NCBI RefSeq assembly: GCF_030056665.1
Contig: NZ_JASHIG010000049.1
DNA length: 44,287 bases
Strand: one strand, 5' to 3'
Source: Flectobacillus roseus
GTDB taxonomy: Bacteria > Bacteroidota > Bacteroidia > Cytophagales > Spirosomataceae
Shown here in pieces: positions 22,409 to 29,540 of this stretch. Made by a program: the position numbers and the translations under genes. Position 1 is the stretch's first letter; the number at the start of each line of letters is the position of its first letter. Under the pieces are notes generated by a model. The model had not been told where the DNA came from and did not search any database. It was given only the letters and a program-made list of their open reading frames with translations.

Positions 22409-22736
22409 ACCGATGAACGATAAAGAAGAATTGAGACAGGAGATTCTGCAAGTAAAAATGTTACTTGAGAAACAAGCTCAACAAAGTCAGAATCCCCAAC
22501 AGGTTGCCGACAAAAATGGACTCCAGAAGTTTTTCCAAGTAGCCTTACAAAACCCTAAAACTACTGTGGCAGGTTTAGGCGTTTTAGTGCTTCAGCTCGT
22601 AAAAGTATTTATGCCAGAAATGGCGGAAAAGGTTGAGATGACCTCAAAACTTTTAGAAGGTTACATTGGAGTTCAAGCCTTGGACGCTTCAGCTAAACCA
22701 AAGCCAGAAGCTCACCAAGAAGAAATGTTAGGATAG
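22386..22736 (+). CDS. Hypothetical coiled-coil protein
   Basis: This 116-residue protein starts at ATG 22386, preceded by GGAAGGAGAA, an unusually good Shine-Dalgarno sequence that decides the start against an in-frame ATG at 22344. The N-terminal part is a charged helix (KEELRQEILQVKMLLEKQAQ) and the middle is a hydrophobic stretch (VAGLGVLVLQLVKVFMPEMA) that may lie in the membrane. It ends one base before the next ATG. No family is recognised. Confidence 0.6.
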   Translation: MKNQQTTKPMNDKEELRQEILQVKMLLEKQAQQSQNPQQVADKNGLQKFFQVALQNPKTTVAGLGVLVLQLVKVFMPEMAEKVEMTSKLLEGYIGVQALDASAKPKPEAHQEEMLG

Positions 22737-22737
22737 T

Positions 22738-23196
22738 ATGTTTTTGATAGGATTTAAAAATTATCAACACGACAATGAGTTTTCAGACAAGCTAATGAAG
22801 TTTCTACTAAGAGCTGAGTTTATCCATTGTGAGTTGATTTTTTCCGACGGCAAAATAGGTTCATCGGATATGTACCAAGGGGTAAGGCTCTATCCAGAGG
22901 ATAAAAACCGTAACCACGATTTTTGGGAGTACTACGAAATTCCGTGGTTCTACGAAACAGAGGCACGAAAATACGTAGCACGTAAATACGGAAAACCGTA
23001 TAACTGGGCAGGAATCTTTGGCAGTATGCTTTATCCTGTTGGATTGTCAAACGATGGCTTTTGTTGTGCTGACTTGTGTTATGTTGCACTTTGTAAATCA
23101 GGAATGGATTTACCAAGTCATGACCCTGAGAGTGTTTCACCCGATGATTTGAGAATAATGATTCAGAAGATTTGTAAACGTTATTACCCCAAATAA
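22738..23196 (+). CDS. Papain-fold (YiiX/permuted NlpC-P60-like) hydrolase
   Basis: This is a 152-residue protein. The N-terminal half has FIHCELIFSDGKIGSSDMYQ (His30 before a strand) and the C-terminal half has DGFCCADLCYVAL (Cys109/Cys110). The order His first, Cys later is that of the permuted NlpC/P60 families such as YiiX and LRAT-like proteins, which cleave amide or acyl bonds in peptidoglycan peptides or lipids. The motif PYNWAGIFGSMLYP in between fits the family's core. There is no signal or membrane segment. Near two muramidases it is probably a second wall-cleaving activity, here for peptides. Confidence 0.65.
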   Translation: MFLIGFKNYQHDNEFSDKLMKFLLRAEFIHCELIFSDGKIGSSDMYQGVRLYPEDKNRNHDFWEYYEIPWFYETEARKYVARKYGKPYNWAGIFGSMLYPVGLSNDGFCCADLCYVALCKSGMDLPSHDPESVSPDDLRIMIQKICKRYYPK

Positions 23197-23200
23197 AACT

Positions 23201-23338
23201 ATGTATCTCACACTTGTTCGTATCTGTTCTTTTGTAGTGGGTTTGACTATTGCACTTTTCTATATCAGTGGTACAATACTCAACTTTATCCAACTACGAA
23301 AAGAAAAGGAGTTGCGAAAATTAAACAAATATGAATAA
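23201..23338 (+). CDS. Small membrane protein (45 aa)
   Basis: This 45-residue protein has one membrane helix (LVRICSFVVGLTIALFYISG) and a basic end (LRKEKELRKLNKYE). It starts four bases after the hydrolase gene. The next gene follows behind a TCTAAACCTA motif. Size and topology suggest a structural or lysis membrane peptide. Confidence 0.6.
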   Translation: MYLTLVRICSFVVGLTIALFYISGTILNFIQLRKEKELRKLNKYE

Positions 23339-23355
23339 ATCTAAACCTAGACGAA

Positions 23356-24051
23356 ATGAAACAAGGTGATATTCTTTATGCGAAAGGCTTGCGATTCACA
23401 GCTTTTGCAGGAAAGAAGGACGAACGAAAATATAATCCTTGGGTAGACACCACGAGTAATCGAAGCTTTCTGACCTACCTAATACCAGGGGTTGGACAAG
23501 TAATAGGGCTGGTTGATTTTGCCACAGGCTATCAGCAGTACGATGATAGTCCCATTGGTAATGAATTGAAGTTTTTAGCAGAAAGCGACCCTGATACTGT
23601 ACCAATGCAATTGTTCATTGGTGGCTCAACAAATCCACCACAACGCAAACTTTTAGTGGAGTTTGAATTTGGTGATGTAGTGGGGGTTTTTTCTGGAAAA
23701 ACCAAGTATTTAGGAGGTACTCCCTATGTTCAAGTAGCCGTCGAGATTCGTGGTTACACGGGTTCTGGTGATGACTTCCCTGTTCCTGCCATGGTTTGGA
23801 TAAGACTGAATGATGTATCAAATGACCAAGCCGAACTAACCCAACTAGCCGAGCAAGGGCAATCAGGGAATGTAGATGCTAAAACCTTAAAGGAGAAACT
23901 TTCCAAAACGCCTACAAGTGTTACGGGTAGTGGTTCAGGCTCAAATGAAGGTGGCTCTAAAACGGGCTTAATCATTGGTATTGTTCTTTTGGTTGTTGGT
24001 GTCGGTATTGCCGTTTGGGCTTTTCTTAGAGGCAGAAAGGAGGAAGCATGA
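23356..24051 (+). CDS. Tail-anchored structural protein candidate
   Basis: This 231-residue protein has a beta-rich domain in residues 1-160, including KLLVEFEFGDVVGVFSGKTK and the strand VQVAVEIRGYTGSG. A Gly/Ser linker follows at about 188-200 and then one C-terminal membrane helix (TGLIIGIVLLVVGVGIAVWAF) and RGRKEEA. Near residues 40-60 there is a hydrophobic patch (YLIPGVGQVIGLVDFATGYQ). It starts behind TCTAAACCTA and overlaps the next gene by four bases (ATGA). No family is recognised; a membrane-rooted particle protein is the likely role. Confidence 0.6.
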   Translation: MKQGDILYAKGLRFTAFAGKKDERKYNPWVDTTSNRSFLTYLIPGVGQVIGLVDFATGYQQYDDSPIGNELKFLAESDPDTVPMQLFIGGSTNPPQRKLLVEFEFGDVVGVFSGKTKYLGGTPYVQVAVEIRGYTGSGDDFPVPAMVWIRLNDVSNDQAELTQLAEQGQSGNVDAKTLKEKLSKTPTSVTGSGSGSNEGGSKTGLIIGIVLLVVGVGIAVWAFLRGRKEEA

Positions 24052-24488
24052 AAAAGAAGGTAGATACCTCACAAGGCTTGAATACATCGTCTGAAAGCCA
24101 GACTACGACCGCTCAATACCAGAAGACCAAGGCAGGACAAGCTATTTCGTCCATCTGGACAGGAATCAAGAATATCTTTACAGGAAAAACAGCCTCACCC
24201 GTGACCGCTACAGGCACAACCCTAGAAGTAAAAGACAATCAAGGGAATGTGGTAGCTAGTAAGAATACCAACACCAATTGGGGCGGTATTTTGGCAGGTG
24301 TGGGACTTTTGTTTACCTCCGTCTTTCCAAATGCCATCGACACAGGAACGACTAACACTCAACCAGACCCAAGTGTTCAACAGAAGCAATTAGAGCGAAC
24401 AGGGCAAAACGTAGTAATAGTTATAGTACTCGGAGCGGTGGCATTGATTGGCGGTTTGATTTACGCATTCAGAAAGAAAGATGATTAA
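24048..24488 (+). CDS. Membrane protein with Thr/Gln-rich N-terminus
   Basis: This 146-residue protein is polar and Thr/Ser/Gln-rich for the first 40 residues. A hydrophobic stretch GGILAGVGLLFTSVFPNAID follows at about 84-103, and a C-terminal membrane helix (NVVIVIVLGAVALIGGLIYAF) ends in RKKDD. It overlaps the gene before it by four bases and the gene after it by eight, so translation is coupled. No family is recognised. It fits the set of tail-anchored proteins of this operon. Confidence 0.6.
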   Translation: MKKKVDTSQGLNTSSESQTTTAQYQKTKAGQAISSIWTGIKNIFTGKTASPVTATGTTLEVKDNQGNVVASKNTNTNWGGILAGVGLLFTSVFPNAIDTGTTNTQPDPSVQQKQLERTGQNVVIVIVLGAVALIGGLIYAFRKKDD

Positions 24489-25227
24489 GATTGCCGTAAT
24501 ATCCAATGTAAAAGAGATTCAGGGAGATGGGCTTGATAAGATGGTGAATGCTATCAACAAGCAACTCTCCCTACATTTTGCGCCAGTGTGGGCGGTAGAA
24601 TCTCAAGCGGTAGTTTTCCAAGATGTAAAGACCGCAAAAAGCCTTGGTTATTATCCAGTTACCATCCAATACGAAATTGACGAACCTAACTTGGGAGGCT
24701 ATCACGCCGTTGGAGATGATGGCATACCGTACGGATTAGTCAAATACTCCTCTCGAACCTCTTATGTTCTCAGTCATGAGATTATGGAAATTGTCCATAA
24801 TCCTTTCCTGAAAAAGTTCAGAAAGACCACAGGGTACAAAGAGAATGAAGATGATCCATTATTTGTCGAAGAAGTAGCAGACGCGACCGATGGGAAAGGA
24901 TATTTGATTGATGGCTTTGAAGTCTCGAATTTTATTACTCCAGACTGGTTTAATAAAACTCATCAAGAAGGTATCAAATATGACTATTTAGGTCTGTTGA
25001 GTCGACCAAGGGAGCTTTACGAAGGTGGTTATATCAGTTGGATGAATGTACGTGGTGAGTACTGGCAAGCCATTTTAACAAAAGGGAAGCTACTTTACCG
25101 AAAGCTCACAGGACAAACAGTAGCAAGCCAGACGAAGGATAATCCAATGGTTTATGTACTGGGATTCTTAGGGCTTTGCACTCTTTATTTAGTTTATCGT
25201 ATCATCAAAAAATCTAAACCTATTTAA
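24481..25227 (+). CDS. HExxE metallopeptidase-like protein with membrane anchor
   Basis: This is a 248-residue protein. The motif SYVLSHEIMEIVHNP gives His99, Glu100 and Glu103 (HExxE), and further on VEEVADATDG supplies acidic residues (Glu130, Glu131, Asp134). After that comes YLIDGFEVSNFITPDWF. The same series (SHE-xx-E-xxx-P, then E-x-x-D, then a v-s-d-F-v-t-P-a-W-F segment) occurs in a family of uncharacterised bacterial and phage proteins thought to be metallopeptidases. A C-terminal helix (VYVLGFLGLCTLYLVYRII) anchors it. It could process virion proteins or act on the host wall; which one is not visible. Confidence 0.6.
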   Translation: MIKIAVISNVKEIQGDGLDKMVNAINKQLSLHFAPVWAVESQAVVFQDVKTAKSLGYYPVTIQYEIDEPNLGGYHAVGDDGIPYGLVKYSSRTSYVLSHEIMEIVHNPFLKKFRKTTGYKENEDDPLFVEEVADATDGKGYLIDGFEVSNFITPDWFNKTHQEGIKYDYLGLLSRPRELYEGGYISWMNVRGEYWQAILTKGKLLYRKLTGQTVASQTKDNPMVYVLGFLGLCTLYLVYRIIKKSKPI

Positions 25228-25230
25228 TCT

Positions 25231-25464
25231 ATGGCAAAACAATCAAAACCAAAGGCTAAACCAAAGGGCAAAATTATCGAATTTAAGCCCGAAAAAAAGA
25301 AAACTAAGCCCAACTATACTCCAAGTCAAAAAAAGGCTCAGGAGAAGGTAAAAAAGGTCAATTTACTGGCAGTAGAAGAAATTTATAATGCTGGTAAAGT
25401 GGGTAAGAAATCTCCCACATGGGGAGAAGCACTTCGCAAAGCCTCCAAGAAAGTCTATAAATAA
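25231..25464 (+). CDS. Very basic small protein
   Basis: This 77-residue protein is rich in Lys and Pro (KQSKPKAKPKGKIIEFKPEK). A helical middle (KKAQEKVKKVNLLAVEEIYN) and a short motif SPTWGEALRKASKKVYK follow. It has no membrane segment. A TCTAAACCTATT motif lies eight bases before the ATG. The charge suggests that it binds nucleic acid in the particle, like the small basic proteins of other phages; this is inference. Confidence 0.6.
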   Translation: MAKQSKPKAKPKGKIIEFKPEKKKTKPNYTPSQKKAQEKVKKVNLLAVEEIYNAGKVGKKSPTWGEALRKASKKVYK

Positions 25465-25522
25465 CCAATTCTAAACCTATCAAGAAGCCTTGTCCAAAGA
25501 TTGGGCAAGGCTATTTTTTATC

Positions 25523-26071
25523 ATGAGAAAGAAGATGATTTATGTTTTACTACTTGTGCTACTGATTTTGACAGCTATAGCACTAGCCTTTAAAAAAGTC
25601 TTTGAGCGGTTAGATGAAAAGGTTGAAAGCACGGACACGAATACAGTACCCGCACAGGCATCTATTTTGTACGTTCCAACCTCATCAAATGATTCATCCC
25701 TGCAAGCAAAGATTTCCGAGCTTGAAAACCTGACAGAAATCGCTTTGACCGCAGGAGAAAACATTGGATTTGGCAAAGTGGTAGCGATTCAAAACGGAAC
25801 TGTTTACCTATTTGACCCTACCGATGAAGATATGTACAACCTAGCCATTGGAATTGCCAAAACAAGCGCCGTTTCAGGCAACTTGATTCGTGTAGCCCTA
25901 GCAGGGAAGATAAACGGATTTACAGGCTTAGAACCTAACCAAACCTATTATGCAACAATAGCAGGTGGAATGTCTATCGATGACCCTGAGAGCGGAATGC
26001 TTCGAAGTGTCGGAATAGCAATAAGTTCCTCTGAATTGTTGATTGACTTTTCACAAAAGATAGAGCTATGA
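25523..26071 (+). CDS. Membrane-anchored beta-domain protein before the spike
   Basis: This 182-residue protein is set to start at ATG 25523, which gives a clear N-terminal membrane helix (MIYVLLLVLLILTAIALAF). A short coiled linker follows. Residues about 80-165 (GENIGFGKVVAIQNGTVYLF, then DMYNLAIGIAKTSAVSGNLI and VALAGKINGF) show the repetitive small-beta pattern seen in phage decoration and spike-base proteins. It overlaps the beta-helix gene by four bases (ATGA). A base or stalk that links the spike to the membrane is a reasonable guess. Confidence 0.6.
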   Translation: MRKKMIYVLLLVLLILTAIALAFKKVFERLDEKVESTDTNTVPAQASILYVPTSSNDSSLQAKISELENLTEIALTAGENIGFGKVVAIQNGTVYLFDPTDEDMYNLAIGIAKTSAVSGNLIRVALAGKINGFTGLEPNQTYYATIAGGMSIDDPESGMLRSVGIAISSSELLIDFSQKIEL

Positions 26072-28056
26072 ACATAATACAACTGATATCAGGAGCATAC
26101 AAAAGTATTAGTATTGAATCGTCTGAATTTATTGGTAAAATCAAAGAGCTTTTGGTATTTGATTTTGTTACTAAGTGTATTGGCGGGTTTACAATTCAAG
26201 AACTTAGATACTTGTCTAATGCACAAGTACAGATGATACGCTATTTTAGAATTTCAGAATCTGGCAAAGATGGCTGGGTAAAGTATTCAAGCACATCTAC
26301 AGAATTAGATAATGAAGGAGATACAATTGTTACTAATTCAGGGCTTCGATTAAAAAGAATTATAGGGGATGTAGTAAAACCATCATGGTATAAAAAACAG
26401 AATGAATCTTTTTGGAGTAATGCTGTCAATAAAGCAATAAACCATAACCCTGATAAGACCATTTTTTTTGAGAATGGTTTGTATGAATTTGATTCTAAAA
26501 TCAACCTTACCATTAATACAAAAATTAAAGGCGAGAACAAGAGAGGGGTGCTATTCAAATACGATGGAAATGATTTTCTATTAGAATATCTATCGCCTTG
26601 TACAGATGGTAGAGACCCTGTAGTAGGACTTTCTTTTAGTGGTTTTACTTGTAATGCGAAGAACGCTATTCGTATCAATCAGGAGGGCGACTTTTCAACG
26701 ATTTGGAATAAACAATTCCATTTGAAAGGTCTGGTTGTAAAAGACATAATTCTGTTTGGGAAATATGGTGTAGATATTGATCCTAATATTGACACTAACA
26801 TTAATATTAGTCAAACTCAGCTTGAATCTTTTGGGGTAGGAATTAAGATGAGTAAAGTATTCGATTATGTGATTGAATCTGTTCAAATTGAAGATTTTGG
26901 GTGTGGCGTATCGCTTGACGGTTGTGATATTAATGAGTTAAAAAACAGCCGACTTTGTCGCAATGCACGACATTATTATTCGTATGGGCATGATACATAT
27001 GGTAGTCAAAATGCTGTGACAAAGTGTGACTTATTGCAAAATAGAAGAATCGGGGCAGTCTTTTTGAAAGATACTGCATTCGATAAAATAACAGATAATT
27101 ATTTCGAAACATATTCTCCAGCAGGTATGTATATTAAAACCGATGGAGATTTAAAAACTACTGTTTCAAAAAATAGATTTGATAATACGGGGCAGCTTAA
27201 TACCAAAATGTTAAGCTTTGCGCCTAAAGGAACACTTTTGTTTGTGAATAACATTACCAATCCATCGGTAAACATGGCAGATGTAGAGGTATTAGAAACC
27301 TATTACAATAGTTTCAACAGGTTGCTTGCAAAATGGGAGGGTAATTGCGAGAATACACCTATTCCCCAAAATCCAGTTGTTCAAAGAGGGAATTTTGATT
27401 TGAATAAAATTGAGGCGTATAATCTGAATGATAAAAGCTTAAACGGAAATGTAGGTTTCAATTTTTTTCCATTTTCTCAAAGTCCTGTTACAAATCGTAC
27501 TGTGTTTAGAACAGATGTACAAACCTTGTACACAAATTTCTATAACATCAATCCATCCTACAGGAACTATTTGATACGTATAACCGCTAGAGCAATCGCA
27601 GTTGGAAACGGATATCACATCCTCAGATACGTAGAGGATGGAGTTACAACTATTCTTAAGCAAGGATATCTTGGTTTTACCAAGACAACAGAGGTTGAAG
27701 TTAAGGAGTACGTTATACAGATACCACCCGATAAAAAAGCAACTGGATTTATCACAATAGAGCACGTAAATACAGAATATGAGTTGGAAAGAGTAGAATG
27801 TATTCCGACAAAATCAATACTTGCTCAGCCTTTTGGAGAAATAGCCCTTGTTAATGGAATGGTTACAATTAGCAATGCCAATATTACCAATAGTGGATTA
27901 GTACAGATTTGGCTAAAATCACAGGTTGGTACATTGTACAATTATCTTGAATGTACTTGTAATGCAGGCAGTTTTACGATAGTTGCAAAAGATAACTCAG
28001 GTAACATTGTTACGGGATGTAATTCAATTATTGGATTTAACATTTTAAAATTTTAG
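26068..28056 (+). CDS. Beta-helix receptor-binding spike candidate
   Basis: This 662-residue protein is the largest of element 2. The N-terminal 120 residues are an adaptor-like part ending in GLRLKRIIGDVVKPSWYKKQ, common just before tailspike beta-helices. Residues about 130-370 look like a right-handed parallel beta-helix: short alternating strands with Asn/Gly turns such as KTIFFENGLYEFDSKINLTI, GFTCNAKNAIRI and ITDNYFETYSPAGMYIK. The C-terminal 250 residues form at least two more beta domains. Spikes of this kind bind or cut surface polysaccharide. It is preceded by a coupled membrane protein. No catalytic residues can be named. Confidence 0.7.
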   Translation: MNIIQLISGAYKSISIESSEFIGKIKELLVFDFVTKCIGGFTIQELRYLSNAQVQMIRYFRISESGKDGWVKYSSTSTELDNEGDTIVTNSGLRLKRIIGDVVKPSWYKKQNESFWSNAVNKAINHNPDKTIFFENGLYEFDSKINLTINTKIKGENKRGVLFKYDGNDFLLEYLSPCTDGRDPVVGLSFSGFTCNAKNAIRINQEGDFSTIWNKQFHLKGLVVKDIILFGKYGVDIDPNIDTNINISQTQLESFGVGIKMSKVFDYVIESVQIEDFGCGVSLDGCDINELKNSRLCRNARHYYSYGHDTYGSQNAVTKCDLLQNRRIGAVFLKDTAFDKITDNYFETYSPAGMYIKTDGDLKTTVSKNRFDNTGQLNTKMLSFAPKGTLLFVNNITNPSVNMADVEVLETYYNSFNRLLAKWEGNCENTPIPQNPVVQRGNFDLNKIEAYNLNDKSLNGNVGFNFFPFSQSPVTNRTVFRTDVQTLYTNFYNINPSYRNYLIRITARAIAVGNGYHILRYVEDGVTTILKQGYLGFTKTTEVEVKEYVIQIPPDKKATGFITIEHVNTEYELERVECIPTKSILAQPFGEIALVNGMVTISNANITNSGLVQIWLKSQVGTLYNYLECTCNAGSFTIVAKDNSGNIVTGCNSIIGFNILKF

Positions 28057-28058
28057 AA

Positions 28059-28550
28059 ATGGATAATAGACTATATGAAGCAGGAATAATAGCAATTCCT
28101 GTTCGTCCAATGGAGGGTTTTTTCTCTCCCAACTATTTAGTTTTCGACTCCATTGGAGGTAAAACTATTGCTCAAAGCCCAAACCTAGAAACAGGTGAAA
28201 TGGAGGTTGCCGAGTGCCTAAATATGCGATATCGCCTTATTTATAGAGAAATTTTACAGGCATCAAACGGCAAAGCAGAGGAGTTTGAAGAAAGAATTTT
28301 GCTTTCGACACAGACACTCGATACGCCTGTAGATTTAGTGCCTTTATTTTTTACGCATAAAAGGCTAAATGAAAATTTGTTGGTAATAAACAAGGCATTA
28401 AGTCTATTTCAATTTCGTGGAATTCTTCAGGGATTTTCTTTAAGCGTAGATGAAATAATTCTAGCTGAGATTATAAATCAGAATAGTACAGAACTGTCTG
28501 AGGATGAAAAGGAAGAAATTGCCAGAAAATATGGAAGTCAACAAATATAA
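28059..28550 (+). CDS. Hypothetical protein downstream of the spike
   Basis: This is a 163-residue soluble protein. The first half has short strands (EAGIIAIPVRPMEGFFSPNY, LVFDSIGGKTIAQSP) and the second half is helical (LSVDEIILAEIINQNSTELS, EDEKEEIARKYG). The place behind a spike gene suggests a chaperone or tail-fibre assembly type protein, without motif support. The gene starts two bases after the spike stop and overlaps the next one by 20 bases. Confidence 0.6.
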   Translation: MDNRLYEAGIIAIPVRPMEGFFSPNYLVFDSIGGKTIAQSPNLETGEMEVAECLNMRYRLIYREILQASNGKAEEFEERILLSTQTLDTPVDLVPLFFTHKRLNENLLVINKALSLFQFRGILQGFSLSVDEIILAEIINQNSTELSEDEKEEIARKYGSQQI

Positions 28551-28896
28551 GAATGTATCTATCTCCCTGTGGAAGCTGAGGCTTTTGCAGGGGATAGTTA
28601 TTTTGCTCGTTTGTTCTACGCTCTATTTAGCTGTTGGCAGTCGTTCCACTGAAAAGTTGGAAGGACAAAAGATAGAAATCAATAAGAGAATTCAGGAAAG
28701 AGAAGTTGAACGTACCACCATGCAGAAAATAGCCTACGAAGCTTTCAAAAATGGACTTTCTAACACCGAAAAAACACAGAAAAAGCACCTACAAGATGAA
28801 AAAGATATTAAGGTTATCATTGTTTCTATACCTGATTCTACCGTTGAAAAGCTTTTCGAAAAGCACTACGGACAGCTCCAACCAATCAACAGGTAA
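28531..28896 (+). CDS. i-spanin-like membrane coiled-coil protein
   Basis: This 121-residue protein from ATG 28531 has an N-terminal membrane helix (LQGIVILLVCSTLYLAVG, about 17-34). A long charged helix follows (EKLEGQKIEINKRIQEREVE and on), typical of a periplasmic coiled coil. This is the layout of Rz-type i-spanins, which help break the outer membrane in Gram-negative hosts. Its last 101 bases overlap, in another frame, a gene for an exported protein, as in Rz/Rz1 pairs. The assignment rests on topology and overlap. Confidence 0.5.
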   Translation: MEVNKYKNVSISLWKLRLLQGIVILLVCSTLYLAVGSRSTEKLEGQKIEINKRIQEREVERTTMQKIAYEAFKNGLSNTEKTQKKHLQDEKDIKVIIVSIPDSTVEKLFEKHYGQLQPINR

Positions 28897-29209
28897 ACTC
28901 TACCAAATCACAGCCATCCAACTACGAAATATCGTATCTGATAGAATGAAGTATGATTCGCTTTTGGTTCGATACAATGAGCTACTGTTAAACCACATCA
29001 ACTATCAAAAAGGCATAGAGGCAAGCCAAAAGGCATTTGAACTTAGTGACCAGAATACCAAGGATTTTATCAGAGTTGCCGAAATTGACAACAAAGTCAT
29101 TAGAAGAAAGAAGCTTCAAGTTGTCTGGCAGAAAGTAAAAGCACCTGTTTTGGGCATGGCTCTTTTCTACTTGGGGAATAGGTCTGTAAGTTGGGGAATA
29201 AGCTTTTGA
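28796..29209 (+). CDS. Exported protein overlapping the i-spanin-like gene
   Basis: This 137-residue protein from ATG 28796 begins with a signal-peptide-like MKKILRLSLFLYLILPLKSF. A helical domain follows (QITAIQLRNIVSDRMKYDSL), and a hydrophobic C-terminus (APVLGMALFYLGNRSVSWGI). It has no lipobox Cys at the cleavage site, so it is not a classic Rz1 lipoprotein. The 101-base overlap in a different frame with the preceding gene is the Rz/Rz1-like feature. A different role in the particle cannot be excluded. Its stop lies inside the first box of cluster 4. Confidence 0.55.
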   Translation: MKKILRLSLFLYLILPLKSFSKSTTDSSNQSTGKLYQITAIQLRNIVSDRMKYDSLLVRYNELLLNHINYQKGIEASQKAFELSDQNTKDFIRVAEIDNKVIRRKKLQVVWQKVKAPVLGMALFYLGNRSVSWGISF

Positions 29210-29325
29210 TAGCAAAAAAAAGGCAGCTTTTCATCTGCAGATAACAGGCGCTCAAAATTTTGATAGCAATATCAAAGACCAGGAAAAAAGATATCAGCTC
29301 TAAACCTAAAAAATTGATAGCAAAA
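29204..29325. repeat. Box cluster 4: three boxes, last one abutting an ATG
   Basis: TTTGATAGCAAA-type boxes lie at 29204-29217, 29258-29269 and 29314-29325, all in one direction, 54 and 56 bp apart. The first spans the stop codon of the preceding gene. The last ends with the A of the next ATG. The spacers hold CTGCAG in one and GACCAGGAAAAAAGATATC in the other. A TCTAAACCTA motif is included at 29299. Confidence 0.9.
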
Positions 29326-29540
29326 TGTACACCGTAAGACGTAGTGAAGTCGTAAGACTAGAAAAGTTGAATCAGGAAGATTCAGCAAAAGAACCACTAA
29401 CCGTTTCAGAAGATGCTACACCTGTTGACTCGATGTATCAGGGCTTTTTTGTATATGCCTCACCAGCCTTGATATTGCTTGAAAATGTAGTTTTCCTTTA
29501 CCTGATGTATAGATTCATCAAATGGCTAATTAAAAAATAA
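29325..29540 (+). CDS. Small tail-anchored protein (71 aa)
   Basis: This 71-residue protein is polar and acidic for the first 40 residues. It has one C-terminal membrane helix (PALILLENVVFLYLMYRFIK) and ends WLIKK. The ATG is fused to the third box of cluster 4. It overlaps the following gene by one base. Together with that SGNH-like gene it forms a unit bounded by box clusters 4 and 5. Confidence 0.65.
   Translation: MYTVRRSEVVRLEKLNQEDSAKEPLTVSEDATPVDSMYQGFFVYASPALILLENVVFLYLMYRFIKWLIKK

Larger units (their letters stand above)
17981..29308 (+). promoter_or_regulatory. Recurring upstream motif TCTAAACCTA
   Basis: Copies lie at 17981 (TAAACCTATT), 18996, 23340, 25213, 25469 and 29299, each 8 to 44 bases upstream of a start codon. 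Shorter CACCTAT variants precede the genes at 16216 and 18526. All are on the coding strand of the structural operon. The motif is not a Shine-Dalgarno sequence and not a -7 element. It may be a late promoter part, a translation enhancer or an RNA processing site. Confidence 0.6.
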
